Positions 1 to 8,357 are shown, counted from the first letter of the stretch. The stretch is DNA of 64,000 nucleotides from Oscillospiraceae bacterium (GCA_022650485.1 JALCPP010000010.1:23990-87989); one strand, 5' to 3'. Numbers and translations are program-made. The notes: generated from the sequence alone by a model not told the origin.

Positions 1-369
1 GAGCAGTCCGAATAAAATCATACAGACCGAAAGAAAATGCAGAACCCCGAACGTAATGACGTCCTCCGGCACAAAAATCCAGGTCGCCAGCGTCACACCC
101 AGCGAAACAGCCAGCAGTTTTATTCCCCGCGCCAGATTGGAGTGCGTCAGGTTGGAACAAACGCCGGAAATAAACAGAAACATCCCGGCAAAGAAAGGCT
201 CCGCGGGCATAAAAAACCGAAAAAAATAAATACCGACGTCACTGCCGAACAAATAACCGAAGGTATAAAAGCCGTGGTAAAACACCATGCAGAACACGGC
301 AAACCCGCGCAGCTCGTCCATTAAATAGATCCTTCCGCGCCCGTCCGGCGCGGTGTTGTTTTGCTGCAT
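1..369 (-). CDS. HGSNAT-like (DUF1624) membrane acetyltransferase, N-terminal part, cut by the window edge
   Basis: Reading leftward from an ATG at 369, a frame stays open for 123 codons to the window edge. An AGAAGGAG ribosome site lies just upstream. After a short polar start the protein reads YLMDELRGFAVFCMVFYH, the usual opening of the heparan-alpha-glucosaminide N-acetyltransferase catalytic (DUF1624) family, followed by hydrophobic segments with PAEPFFAGMFLFISG. These integral membrane proteins are thought to move acetyl groups onto sugars across the membrane; the substrate here cannot be told. The rest of the gene is outside the window. It is divergent from the thioesterase gene at 525, so the gap 370-524 should hold both promoters. 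Confidence 0.75.
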   Translation of the reverse strand, partial: MQQNNTAPDGRGRIYLMDELRGFAVFCMVFYHGFYTFGYLFGSDVGIYFFRFFMPAEPFFAGMFLFISGVCSNLTHSNLARGIKLLAVSLGVTLATWIFVPEDVITFGVLHFLSVCMILFGLL

Positions 370-524
370 GGGGACATCTCCTTCTATGAAAGAATCCGCA
401 CGGCAAAAAGAATGAAATTCTTCCGCCGATATGTTATAATAAGCGCGATTAAAACCACCTGGCCACAGCAGTCGGCCGCGCGGTGGAATCGTATTATTAT
501 ATCATGTATCAGGAGGAAAATACA

Positions 525-917
525 ATGCCGGATACTCAATTGACAAAGCAATATTCCGTTTCGCAGGAGCTGCTCGCCTCAAGCATGGGCAGCGGATCTC
601 TGCCCGTTCTCGCGACCCCTGCGGTGGCGGCTTTTTTTGAAAACACCGCAATGGAGCTGGCCGCAAAATACCTTGCGGACGACGAAACCACCGTCGGGGC
701 CGAAATCACCGTGAAACATCTGGCCCCCACCGCGCCGGGCTGCCCCGTGACGGTGACCGCCGTTCTGGAAGAGCATGAAAAAAGAATGTTCCGGTTCCAT
801 TTGGAAGCGAAAGACAACGCCGGAGTCATCGCAACCGGGACCCATGAACGTGTCAGCGTCAAAAGTGAACGCTTCCTGAAAAAAGCGGATGAGCGCAAAA
901 ACACGGAGGCAAAATGA
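525..917 (+). CDS. FlK-type thioesterase family protein (130 aa)
   Basis: Small hot-dog-fold thioesterase of the fluoroacetyl-CoA thioesterase (FlK)-like family, expected to hydrolyse acyl-CoA thioesters in the cytosol. The N-terminal motif MGSGSLPVLATPAVAAFFE (about residues 23-42) and the following TVGAEITVKHLAPTAPG stretch are characteristic. I chose the ATG at 525, not the upstream in-frame ATG at 483, because AGGAGG stands 8 bases before it; this gives 130 residues, a normal length for the family. Its stop overlaps the start of the next gene (ATGA), so the two are translationally coupled. The true substrate is unknown. Confidence 0.85.
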   Translation: MPDTQLTKQYSVSQELLASSMGSGSLPVLATPAVAAFFENTAMELAAKYLADDETTVGAEITVKHLAPTAPGCPVTVTAVLEEHEKRMFRFHLEAKDNAGVIATGTHERVSVKSERFLKKADERKNTEAK

Positions 918-1585
918 ATTTTCGGTATGATCTGGCACTGTTCGACCTGGACGGCACACTGACCAACTCCGCGCCGGGCATCATCAACGGGCTGAAAGAG
1001 GGATTCCGCTGCATCGGCTGGCCGATTCCCGACCAAAAGACACTGCTGCGGTTCATCGGCCCCCCGCTGCTCAACATGCTGGGCGTTCTGTACCCGGAAA
1101 TGACCGGCGAACAGGCTTCCGCGCTGGTGGCCGGCTACCGCCGGTATTATGTGGAGCGCGGCTCTTATGAAAACGAAGTTTACCCCGGTATTTTTGAGCT
1201 GCTGGATGACCTTCGCCGGGGCGGGGTAAAGCTGGCGGTAGTCACATCCAAACCGGTAACACAGGCAAAAAATATTTTAAGTTATTTTAAGCTGGCGGAA
1301 CGGTTCGACTACATTTCCGCAGAAGATGACTCTGAAGGCGGCAGGGGAAAGGAATTCCTCATCCGCCCCGCTCTGGAACATTTCGGTATTCCCGCTTCCC
1401 GCGCCGTTATGATCGGCGACACAAAATACGATGCGGCAGGCGCGCGCAAATCCGGCGCGAATTTTGTCGGCGTTATGTACGGGTTCGGCACACGCGTGGA
1501 AATGGAGCGCGAAAACGGGAAGTACTTTGTCGATACTGTGGATGAGCTGCGTAAGTTTCTAATTGACAAAAATAAGACAAAGTAG
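914..1585 (+). CDS. HAD family hydrolase, phosphoglycolate phosphatase-like (223 aa)
   Basis: Haloacid dehalogenase superfamily phosphatase, subfamily IA. Motif I is FDLDGTL (about residues 10-16) with the nucleophile and acid Asp pair, motif II is VTSK near residue 113, and the metal-binding motif is MIGDTKYDAAGA near residue 165. An alpha-helical cap follows motif I. Such enzymes dephosphorylate small metabolites such as phosphoglycolate, pyrophosphate or nucleotides; the sequence alone does not decide which. It overlaps the thioesterase gene by 4 bases and is probably cotranscribed with it. The promoter of the next transcription unit lies inside its last codons (1563-1591). Confidence 0.85.
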   Translation: MNFRYDLALFDLDGTLTNSAPGIINGLKEGFRCIGWPIPDQKTLLRFIGPPLLNMLGVLYPEMTGEQASALVAGYRRYYVERGSYENEVYPGIFELLDDLRRGGVKLAVVTSKPVTQAKNILSYFKLAERFDYISAEDDSEGGRGKEFLIRPALEHFGIPASRAVMIGDTKYDAAGARKSGANFVGVMYGFGTRVEMERENGKYFVDTVDELRKFLIDKNKTK

Positions 1586-1591
1586 TATAAT
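1563..1591 (+). promoter_or_regulatory. Sigma-A-type promoter of the thiT unit
   Basis: TTGACA (1563-1568), a 17-base spacer and TATAAT (1586-1591) match the housekeeping consensus perfectly. The -35 box lies inside the last codons of the HAD gene and the -10 box overlaps its stop. Transcription should start near 1598, directly before the TPP riboswitch. Confidence 0.9.
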
Positions 1592-1604
1592 AATTTTAAA
1601 ATAA

Positions 1605-1697
1605 AAAAGGGGTGCTGGGTCTTTCCCGGCTGAGAACAGGCGAATTGACGCCTGAAACCCGTAACCTGATCTGGATAATGCCAGCGTAGGAAAACGA
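1605..1697 (+). promoter_or_regulatory. TPP riboswitch (THI element)
   Basis: The conserved THI-box strings are present in order: GGGGTGC at 1609, GCTGAGA near 1629, ACCCG near 1657, then AACCTGATCTGGATAATG and CCAGCGTAGG. It binds thiamine pyrophosphate in the nascent RNA. The terminator just downstream (1704-1733) and the thiamine transporter gene at 1777 fit a transcriptional OFF switch when TPP is plentiful. Confidence 0.97.
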
Positions 1698-1703
1698 AAT
1701 TCA

Positions 1704-1733
1704 CGCTCCGCGCAGGCCGCGGGGCGTTTTTTT
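1704..1733 (+). terminator. Riboswitch expression-platform terminator
   Basis: CGCTCCGCG pairs with CGCGGGGCG (one G-U) around a five-base loop and is followed by seven T residues. It lies between the TPP aptamer and thiT and is the likely premature terminator controlled by the riboswitch. Confidence 0.85.
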
Positions 1734-1776
1734 ATTCTCTATCGCGGAATTCCGGACCAAATGGAGGGACAGAACA

Positions 1777-2349
1777 ATGATGAATGAACAAAGCACTTCC
1801 GGCATGAGTAAAACCAACTTGCGGCTGGTGGAAAGTGCAATCATGCTGGCGCTTTCCACAGTGCTGAGCCTGATTAAAGTGTACCAGATGCCGCTGGGCG
1901 GTTCGGTTACGCTGTGCAGCATGCTGCCGGTGCTGCTCATCGGTTACAAATACGGTTTCAAGTGGGGCATCCTGACCGGGTTTACATACGGCGTGATTCA
2001 GCTTCTGCTGGATGTGGCGGCGATCATGTCCTGGGGCCTGACTCCCACCGCCGTCGCGGCATCGTTTGTCTTTGACTATCTGATCGCGTTTACCTGCCTG
2101 GGCCTTGCGGGCATTTACGGCCGGGGCTTTTCCAAATTTGTGGCGGGGATGTTCACGGCGGTTGTTCTTCGGTTTGCCAGCCATTTTGTCTCCGGCGTAA
2201 CGGCCTACGCTTCCTGGCTGCCGGCGGAATGGCAGGGGCACCTGTGCCTGTATTCCATCGCCTACAACGGTTCGTTCCTGCTTCCTGATTTTATCATCTG
2301 CCTGGTGGTCGGCGTCCTGCTTTACAAACCCCTCAGGCGTTTTCTGTAA
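1777..2349 (+). CDS. thiT: Energy-coupled thiamine transporter ThiT (190 aa)
   Basis: Substrate-binding S component of an ECF transporter, an integral membrane protein that binds thiamine and uses a shared EcfA-A'-T energizing module (not in this window). About six hydrophobic segments are visible; the sequence has the family features LVESAIMLALSTVLS near residue 18, GYKYGFKWGILTGFTYG in the middle and YNGSFLLPDF near the C-terminus. The TPP riboswitch directly upstream strongly supports the thiamine assignment. A GGAGGG ribosome site precedes the two adjacent ATG codons at 1777 and 1780. Confidence 0.95.
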   Translation: MMNEQSTSGMSKTNLRLVESAIMLALSTVLSLIKVYQMPLGGSVTLCSMLPVLLIGYKYGFKWGILTGFTYGVIQLLLDVAAIMSWGLTPTAVAASFVFDYLIAFTCLGLAGIYGRGFSKFVAGMFTAVVLRFASHFVSGVTAYASWLPAEWQGHLCLYSIAYNGSFLLPDFIICLVVGVLLYKPLRRFL

Positions 2350-2373
2350 ACACATTGAAATGAATTGAAACGA

Positions 2374-2412
2374 CGGGCGTTCTCCTTTTTGGGGGAGCGC
2401 CCGTTTGCTTTC
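2374..2412 (+). terminator. Terminator after thiT
   Basis: CGGGCGTTCTCC and GGGGGAGCGCCCG form a strong stem around a T-rich loop; the following run TTTGCTTT is only moderately T-rich. Confidence 0.7.
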
Positions 2413-2475
2413 CTGCCGCGCAAAATTTTTATTCCTCAATTCTTCTCTTTTCGATACAAAACCCCAAATAGGAAG

Positions 2476-2481
2476 TATAAT
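2476..2481 (+). promoter_or_regulatory. Possible -10 box for the Nudix gene
   Basis: A TATAAT lies 118 bases before the Nudix start codon, in the gap 2350-2598. No good -35 box is seen at the right distance (GATACA at best), so this is only a candidate. The leader has GCCGCAG/CTGCGGC that could pair around it. Confidence 0.35.
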
Positions 2482-2598
2482 AAGATCAGGTTTTCCGCGC
2501 CGCAGAACAAGCGCTCTTTTCTTTCGGAATACTGCGGCTGATAAAATACGTGTGGAACTATCATACTATTAAAATACTTTATGTAAAGCTGGGATACG

Positions 2599-3144
2599 AT
2601 GAAACTGACGGAAAAAACTCTGGAGCAAAATTATATTTACCACGGTAAAATTCTGGATTTTCATGTGGACCGTGCCGAGCTGGTCAGCGGCCGCATCGTC
2701 AGCCGCGAATGTGTCGACCACCGGGGCGGCGTCAGCATTGCGGTTTTAACCGAACAAAACGAAATGCTTTTTGTGCGGCAGTACCGTTACCCCTACCATG
2801 AAGCCGTGCTGGAAGCCCCCGCCGGCAAACTGGAACAGGGGGAAGACCCGTTTGAAGCCGTTAAACGCGAACAGCGTGAAGAAACCGGAACAACGGGTAA
2901 AAATTATCAGGATCTGGGCAGGATGTATCCCTCCCCGGGGTACACCAATGAAATTATTTATCTTTACGCCTGCCGGGTCAACTCCACCGGCGAACTGGAT
3001 CTGGACGAAGGCGAATTTCTGGAAGTGGAAAAAATTCCGCTTTCAAAGGCAAGACAAATGGTATTAAACGGAGAAATTCCAGATGCCAAAACGCAGGTAC
3101 TGGTGCTGAAGGTCTGTGAGTTGGTCAAAAATAAAAAAATATAA
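2599..3144 (+). CDS. Nudix hydrolase, ADP-ribose pyrophosphatase type (181 aa)
   Basis: Cytosolic Nudix enzyme expected to split ADP-ribose or related nucleoside diphosphate sugars into AMP and sugar phosphate. The Nudix box is complete: G-x5-E-x7-REQREETGT, about residues 80-102. The N-terminal IYHGKILDFHVDRAELVSG and the VRQYRYPYHEAVLEAPAGK stretch before the box are typical of the NudF/ADPRase subgroup. The ribosome site (GGGATACG) is weak. It stands alone between thiT and the convergent DUF1015 gene. Confidence 0.9.
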   Translation: MKLTEKTLEQNYIYHGKILDFHVDRAELVSGRIVSRECVDHRGGVSIAVLTEQNEMLFVRQYRYPYHEAVLEAPAGKLEQGEDPFEAVKREQREETGTTGKNYQDLGRMYPSPGYTNEIIYLYACRVNSTGELDLDEGEFLEVEKIPLSKARQMVLNGEIPDAKTQVLVLKVCELVKNKKI

Positions 3145-3220
3145 TACTTTTTGTATTATAATGGTCGGAAATAATACAATCAGTTCCATGAAATGACAGC
3201 GTTCCACCGGCAGAATAAAG

Positions 3221-3252
3221 TTTTCAACAATCTTTTCAACACATGTTGAAAA
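3221..3252. repeat. Triple TTTTCAACA cluster
   Basis: The gap 3145-3357 contains TTTTCAACA at 3221-3229 and 3233-3241 and its reverse complement at 3244-3252; the last two form an 8-bp inverted repeat with a 4-base loop. The same 9-mer recurs only between genes elsewhere in the window, mostly around the origin (see findings). Its function is not established; a DnaA-box variant or a regulator site is possible. Confidence 0.6.
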
Positions 3253-3298
3253 CTCGATAAAATGTTTTCTGTTCTTCTTTACTATGCCGAAAAAACAG

Positions 3299-3337
3299 GA
3301 ACCCCCGCTTTTCGTTTTGAAAGAAAAGCGGGGGTTC
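3299..3337. terminator. Bidirectional terminator between Nudix and DUF1015 genes
   Basis: A stem of about 15 bp (GAACCCCCGCTTTTC / GAAAAGCGGGGGTTC) with a nine-base loop. It is flanked by T-rich sequence on the + side and an A run (T run on the - strand) on the other, so it can end both convergent transcripts. Confidence 0.85.
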
Positions 3338-3357
3338 TATTTTGTCGCAGAAACGTT

Positions 3358-4632
3358 TCAGTCAATCTGGTTCATTACAAGCCCGGTAATCAGCTTTGGG
3401 TAAAAATAAGTGGATTTCTGCGGCATTTTTTCCCCGGCAGCGGCAACATCGCGAATTTCCTGCACACGCGTCGGGTTCAGCAGAAATGCGCACTGGCTTT
3501 CACCCTTTTGCACGGAAGCCGTTGCTTCCTCCATAGAGCGGGTGTAGACAAGATTTTTCTGGTTTGCCATATTTTCGCGGTCGATTCCGAGCAGGCGCTC
3601 CAGAATCAGCGAATGCAGAACGGAGACATCCAGCCCGCGGTAGGCATCACTTTTTTCCGGCAGCAACCGCTCCATCACGGATTCGTCCCGCAGGGTCAAA
3701 AGCGTCCATTCCCCGCCGCCGCAATAGCAGGCAAACGCCTTTTTTCCCTGACGGTACAGCGCATCCAGATTCGCCGGAATCTCGCTGAGCGGAGAACGCG
3801 GAACAACATCAAAATAGGACCGGCACGCTTCCATCAGCTTTTCTGCGCTGAATTCCAGCAGGCCGCGCACCATCCGGTGGGTGGGGAAGACCACCAGCCC
3901 CTCGTTTTCCATGTCGACCAGCGTCATCATGACATAATCCTCGCCGCCGGTTGCCTTGCCCTGCTCGCGCAGGCTGTTTCGGTAGTTCAGCGCGGTTTCA
4001 TAGCGGTGGTGACCGTCTGCAATATAGAGCTTTCTGTCTTGAAACTCGTCGCAGACCGCGCGGATGGCAACCGGGTCGTTGACCAGCCACATCCGGTGCG
4101 TCACGCCGGCACCGTCGCAGAATTCATACCGCGGCTCGCCGGAAGAAAGCGCGTCGATGCGGGCGCGGGTCGTGTGTTCCTCATCGTTGTACAGCGAATA
4201 AATCTGGCTGAAATTACAGCCCGTCGCATTCATTAAACGGAACCGGTCCTGCTTTGCCTTCGACAGGGTTTCCTCGTGTGGAAGAATGATTCCCTTTGAA
4301 AATTCCTCCAGCTTGACAAGGCAGATCAGCCCTTTGATTTTTTTTACTTGGCCGTATGCCGAAAATTCTTCTTCATACAGATACAGACCGGGGTCGGTAT
4401 CACGGTGAAGAATATCGTCTGAAATCCAGCTTTTCAGGGTTTGTCCCGCCGCGGCATAGGGGTCTTCTCCTTCTCTGGGGAGTTCCAGCCGGATGACGTT
4501 AAACGGATTTTTCTGAAGAAGCGCCTGCCGCTCCTCTTCGCTGATGATGTCATAGGGCGGGCAGGTCAGGGACGAAATTTTTCCCGCTTTGTCCGAAAAT
4601 CGCAAAGCGCGGAACGGTTTGATTTCTGCCAT
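3358..4632 (-). CDS. DUF1015 family protein (424 aa)
   Basis: Full-length DUF1015 protein: it opens with the family signature IKPFRALRFSDKAGKISSLTCPPYD and contains HEETLSKAKQDR, LYIADGHHRYETAL and MTLVDMENEGLVVFPTHRM in the expected order. Its biochemical function is not established; the conserved His-rich DGHHRYET motif suggests an enzyme active site. A GGAGAATGGAG ribosome site precedes the ATG at 4632. It is a single-gene unit with a consensus promoter about 185 bases upstream and so a long leader (see 4633-4808). Elsewhere such genes often sit near serine biosynthesis genes, but that is not the case here. Confidence 0.9.
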   Translation of the reverse strand: MAEIKPFRALRFSDKAGKISSLTCPPYDIISEEERQALLQKNPFNVIRLELPREGEDPYAAAGQTLKSWISDDILHRDTDPGLYLYEEEFSAYGQVKKIKGLICLVKLEEFSKGIILPHEETLSKAKQDRFRLMNATGCNFSQIYSLYNDEEHTTRARIDALSSGEPRYEFCDGAGVTHRMWLVNDPVAIRAVCDEFQDRKLYIADGHHRYETALNYRNSLREQGKATGGEDYVMMTLVDMENEGLVVFPTHRMVRGLLEFSAEKLMEACRSYFDVVPRSPLSEIPANLDALYRQGKKAFACYCGGGEWTLLTLRDESVMERLLPEKSDAYRGLDVSVLHSLILERLLGIDRENMANQKNLVYTRSMEEATASVQKGESQCAFLLNPTRVQEIRDVAAAGEKMPQKSTYFYPKLITGLVMNQID

Positions 4633-4808
4633 AATTACTCCATTCTCCTTGTAAACGAATTTAACAGCACAACGCTGCGTTCAGCTGGATGAAAAAAGAG
4701 TCCCGATGCGATAAAACAGAGAGGGTCCGCTTAAAAAAGTGGTGGCAGTGCGCCGCCTTTTCTGCCTCCTCCACAATAGGGAAACAGTACGGTGAAGCCG
4801 CTTTTTGT
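4633..4808 (-). other. Long structured 5' leader of the DUF1015 gene
   Basis: About 175 bases separate the predicted start of transcription (near 4808) from the ATG. On the - strand the leader contains an imperfect GC-rich hairpin (GGCGGC-GCACT-GCCACC) followed by ACTTTTTT, which resembles an attenuator. No known riboswitch or T-box core motif was recognised. The remainder of this intergenic stretch, up to 4967, is AT-rich and presumably holds the promoter of the ABC operon, but I see no convincing -35/-10 pair there. Confidence 0.45.
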
Positions 4809-4815
4809 TGGTTTT

Positions 4816-4844
4816 ATTATACCGAAATCCCGTTTCGATGTCAA
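4816..4844 (-). promoter_or_regulatory. Sigma-A promoter of the DUF1015 gene
   Basis: On the - strand TTGACA (4839-4844) and TATAAT (4816-4821) are separated by exactly 17 bases, a perfect consensus promoter. Confidence 0.85.
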
Positions 4845-4967
4845 AAACAGAATGTTTCATCGAATTAACAGGAAGAATTTAAAAAATGTTTACATTTTGC
4901 TAATTTTAAATTGCTAAAATGAAAAAGTGCATTGATCTGATAGATATGAAATAACAGGAGGGACATC

Positions 4968-5939
4968 ATGATGATTGAGGTTCATCGCCTCACAAAACGC
5001 TACGGGGAAAATGTTGCGTTAAACAACATCAGCTTTTCCGCAGGCGAAAATACAGTGATTGGTTTTCTCGGCCCGAACGGCGCCGGAAAATCCACAACCA
5101 TGAATATTATTACCGGTTATCTTTCCGCCAGTTCCGGCTGGGTGAAAGTGGGCGGTTTTGACACGGTCGACCAGCCGAACGAGGCTAAAAAGCTGATTGG
5201 CTACCTGCCGGAGCTTCCGCCGCTTTACCCGGATATGACGGTGCGGGGATACCTGAATTTCGTCTATGAACTGAAAAAGGTAACCCTGCCCCGTGAAAAA
5301 CACCTGCGCGAAATCTGCGCGCTGGTTAAAATTCTGGACGTCAGCCACAGGCTGATCGGCAACCTGTCAAAAGGTTACCGTCAGCGGGTCGGCCTTGCCC
5401 AGGCCCTGATCGGAAACCCTCCTGTTCTGATACTGGACGAGCCGACCGTCGGCCTTGACCCGAAACAGATTATTGAAGTGAGAAACCTGATTAAAAATCT
5501 TTCTAAAAATCACACGGTAATTCTCAGCTCCCACATTCTGCCGGAAATTCAGGCGGTCGCGGACCGCATCCTGATTATTAACAACGGCAGTCTGGTGGCG
5601 GACGGAACCCCATTTGAACTGGAACACAGCATGTCGGCCCAGCACCATGTTTCCGTCCGCCTGGAAGGCGCGATGGAAGAGGTTGAAAAAGCGCTGAGCG
5701 GTCTGCAGTCTGTACAGACCGTGCGGAATATCGGCGAAAAAGAACCGGGCGTGTGGGAATACGAACTTACCGGCAAAGAAGGCAAAGACCTGCGCCGTCC
5801 GATTTTCGCCCTTGCGGCAAAGCGGAACTGGCCTATGCTTTCCATGACCAGCTCTGACCTGTCGCTGGAAGATGTTTTCCTGCGGCTGACCGGTTCGGCC
5901 GCCGTACCGGATGATCTGACGAAAGGCAGGGATGCGTAA
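4968..5939 (+). CDS. ABC transporter ATP-binding protein, GldA-like (323 aa)
   Basis: Cytoplasmic ATPase of an ABC-2 type transporter. Walker A is GPNGAGKST (about residues 36-44), the signature is LSKGYRQRVGLAQAL (near 138), Walker B is PVLILDEPTVGLDP and the switch His is in SSHILPEIQ. A C-terminal regulatory extension of about 100 residues follows, as is usual for GldA/NatA-type subunits. The ribosome site is GGAGGG and either ATG at 4968 or 4971 could be used. It starts a four-gene operon with a GldF-like permease, a GldG-like protein and a DUF4340 protein; the stop overlaps the next start (TAATG). The exported substrate is unknown. Confidence 0.9.
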   Translation: MMIEVHRLTKRYGENVALNNISFSAGENTVIGFLGPNGAGKSTTMNIITGYLSASSGWVKVGGFDTVDQPNEAKKLIGYLPELPPLYPDMTVRGYLNFVYELKKVTLPREKHLREICALVKILDVSHRLIGNLSKGYRQRVGLAQALIGNPPVLILDEPTVGLDPKQIIEVRNLIKNLSKNHTVILSSHILPEIQAVADRILIINNGSLVADGTPFELEHSMSAQHHVSVRLEGAMEEVEKALSGLQSVQTVRNIGEKEPGVWEYELTGKEGKDLRRPIFALAAKRNWPMLSMTSSDLSLEDVFLRLTGSAAVPDDLTKGRDA

Positions 5940-6643
5940 TGACGGCAATTGCCAAAAAAGAACTGAAATCCTATTTTCTTTCACCCATCGGCTATGTTTT
6001 TGTGGGAGTCCTGCTGCTCTTGTTCGGATTTTATTACTACCAGGTGCTGAGCGTCGGCTCCTCCTCCTTCCTTCCGCAGGTGTATTCCGTCATGTTCATC
6101 TGGTGCATGATGCTTCTGCCGCTTTTGACCATGCGCAGTTTCAGCGACGAAATGCGCAACCACACGGACCAGGGGCTTTTGACCGCGCCAATCGGTGTGG
6201 GCGGCATTGTGTTCGGCAAGTTCCTCGCAGCATTTTTGGTGTTTGCCATTGCGATGGTGCTCAGCCTGATTCCCATTGTGATTATTTCCTTTTTCGCCTC
6301 ACCGGACTGGGCCGCCATTTTGGGAACCGTTTTGGGTTCGCTTCTGTACGGCGCGGCGATGATCTCCATCGGCGTTTTCATCTCTTCGCTGACGAAAAGC
6401 CAGATCGTCGCGGCCATCGGAACGTTCGGCGCTTCCATTTTTCTGTTGGTCATCAACCAATTGAGCAGTCTTGTGACCAATACGGTTTTAGCCGGCGTCA
6501 TTACATGGATCTCGTTCGACAACCGGTACCAGCCGTTCGCCAAAGGAATTCTCGATCTGTCGAGTATTGTATTCTTTCTCAGTGTTGTCGCGATTTTCTG
6601 GTTTTTAACCGCGCGCAAGCTGGAAAGCAAAAGATGGGGCTAA
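5939..6643 (+). CDS. ABC transporter permease, GldF-like (234 aa)
   Basis: Six hydrophobic segments are visible. It opens with MTAIAKKELKSYFLSPIGY, the usual start of GldF-type permeases; the conserved amphipathic TMRSFSDEMRNHTDQGLLTAPI follows the second membrane segment (about residues 65-86). It forms the membrane channel with the ATPase encoded immediately upstream (start and stop overlap by one base). In Bacteroidetes the gliding genes gldA/F/G have this order, but here the set is the generic one found in many Firmicutes and there is no evidence of gliding. Confidence 0.88.
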   Translation: MTAIAKKELKSYFLSPIGYVFVGVLLLLFGFYYYQVLSVGSSSFLPQVYSVMFIWCMMLLPLLTMRSFSDEMRNHTDQGLLTAPIGVGGIVFGKFLAAFLVFAIAMVLSLIPIVIISFFASPDWAAILGTVLGSLLYGAAMISIGVFISSLTKSQIVAAIGTFGASIFLLVINQLSSLVTNTVLAGVITWISFDNRYQPFAKGILDLSSIVFFLSVVAIFWFLTARKLESKRWG

Positions 6644-6659
6644 AGGGGGATTTATTGAA

Positions 6660-8357
6660 ATGAATCAGGAAAAAGACCCGCGCACCGGCGCACTTCTCCC
6701 GGAGGAAGAAAGCCCCGAAGGGAATCCGGACGCGGAAAACAAACAGGAAACAGCCACACAGAATGCGGAAAAAACCGCCGCGCAGGATTCTTCCGCCACA
6801 GAACCAACGGAAGAACCGAAAAAAGTGAAAAATAAAAAGGATGACGGAAAAAAGCAGAAGAAAAATCATTTCGGCTTTTTCCACACCAGTAAATTCCGCC
6901 ACAACTCGATTTCCACCGCGTTCACCGCGTGCTTTATCGCAGGAATTATTCTGCTCAATATTCTGGTCGGCATCCTTGGCCAGCGCTTTCCGTCCGTAAA
7001 TCTGGATTTGACAAAAAGCGGCTCCAACTCCCTGTCCGACGAGGGAATCAAGGTCGTCGACAACGTGGATATTCCGACCAGCATCTATGTCTGCGCAACC
7101 CAGCAGCAAGTAGACGGGAACCAGATCTATTCCAGCGATGGACTTCAATACAGCCAGGTCGGCAGCCTGCTTTCAAAAATTACGGAGCGCAATGCCAAAA
7201 TTACGGTGGAATATGTGGATTTGGATCAGAACCCAACGTTTGCTTCTGATTACAGCAACGACAGCATTGCCGTGGGTGACGTGATTGTCAAAACGGACAA
7301 ACGCTACCGCGTGTTGACTTCTTCCGACTTATTTACCGTTCAATATGCCAGCGATTACTCGACCCAGATCTCTTCCAACGTGGAAGGCGCGCTGGTCTCC
7401 GCACTGAACGCGGTCATCTCAGACAAACTGCCGATTGCGGCGTTCGATACCGGGCACGCGGAAGCGCAGGACATGACCGCCTATCAAAATCTGCTGAAAA
7501 ACAATAATTTTGAAACCACCGGCTTTAATCTTTTGACGGATGCCATTCCGGACAACGCCCAGATGGTTGTCCTGGGCGCGCCAACCCGCGACTTTACGGA
7601 TGACGAAATTCAAAAGCTTTCTGCTTTTCTGGGCAGCAAAACCCTTGCGGGCGACCGCTCGCTGATGGTGACCTTTTCACCCAGCCAGTCCGAACTGCCA
7701 AAGCTCGCCACTTTCCTGGAAGAATGGGGAATTCAGGTCCCTGCCGCCATCATTGCGGAATCGGACCAGTCTAAATTTATTTCGAATTACCCCACCAACA
7801 TTCTCTCCGATATTCAAACGACGCTGCAGCTGCGGCAGACCGGCGACGGCAGTTCTACGGATTATGGGTATTTCATTACCCCGCAGTCCTGCCCGGTCAA
7901 CCTGCTGTTTGAATCAAAAAGCGGCAAGCAGACCTATTCGCTGGCGAAAAGCTCCGACTCCTGTTATCTGGTAGACAACAGCACGAAATCGACCGACGAT
8001 CTGCCCCAACAGTCCAGCAATACGGTGGCCCTGTCCCAGGAAACCGTGAAAGACAGCGACAAAAATTACAACGCAAATGTCATTGCCGTCGGCAGCTCCG
8101 CGCTCTTTACGGACGGAATCATCAATTCCGGCACATTCGGCAATGGAACCTACATGGTTGACCTTGCCAAATACGCAACCGGCACCAGCGACTCCTCCTC
8201 TGATGTTCAGATTACCGCAAAACCGATGAACGAGTCGGATATCACGGCGACCGCGCAGGTCACCACCTTCCTCGGGCTTGGCATATTCATGCTGCTGATG
8301 CCGCTGGTGATCGTCATCATCGGAATCTGGGTTTACTATAAGAGGAGGCATCTGTAA
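6660..8357 (+). CDS. GldG family (ABC-type uncharacterized transport) protein (565 aa)
   Basis: The first 80 residues are very polar and rich in Glu, Lys, Thr and Pro, then one membrane segment (about residues 90-112). A large extracytoplasmic domain follows, with NLDLTKSGSNSLSDEGIKVV and KITVEYVDLDQNP typical of the GldG/DUF7088 family and an IAAFDTGHAE segment in the middle. A second membrane segment (FLGLGIFMLLMPLVIVIIGIW) is near the C-terminus. It is thought to be an accessory part of the ABC complex working outside the membrane. The long charged cytoplasmic tail is unusual for the family and of low complexity. Confidence 0.85.
   Translation: MNQEKDPRTGALLPEEESPEGNPDAENKQETATQNAEKTAAQDSSATEPTEEPKKVKNKKDDGKKQKKNHFGFFHTSKFRHNSISTAFTACFIAGIILLNILVGILGQRFPSVNLDLTKSGSNSLSDEGIKVVDNVDIPTSIYVCATQQQVDGNQIYSSDGLQYSQVGSLLSKITERNAKITVEYVDLDQNPTFASDYSNDSIAVGDVIVKTDKRYRVLTSSDLFTVQYASDYSTQISSNVEGALVSALNAVISDKLPIAAFDTGHAEAQDMTAYQNLLKNNNFETTGFNLLTDAIPDNAQMVVLGAPTRDFTDDEIQKLSAFLGSKTLAGDRSLMVTFSPSQSELPKLATFLEEWGIQVPAAIIAESDQSKFISNYPTNILSDIQTTLQLRQTGDGSSTDYGYFITPQSCPVNLLFESKSGKQTYSLAKSSDSCYLVDNSTKSTDDLPQQSSNTVALSQETVKDSDKNYNANVIAVGSSALFTDGIINSGTFGNGTYMVDLAKYATGTSDSSSDVQITAKPMNESDITATAQVTTFLGLGIFMLLMPLVIVIIGIWVYYKRRHL

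Noticed and set aside
3262..4236. Long + strand frame opposite the DUF1015 gene
   Set aside because: It is the antisense shadow of a well-supported gene and shows no family features.
4633..4808. T-box or known riboswitch in the DUF1015 leader
   Set aside because: No T-box AGGGTGG core or other known aptamer core was found.
5932..6663. Frame overlapping the GldF-like permease
   Set aside because: His/Arg-rich shadow in another frame; the permease frame has clear membrane segments.
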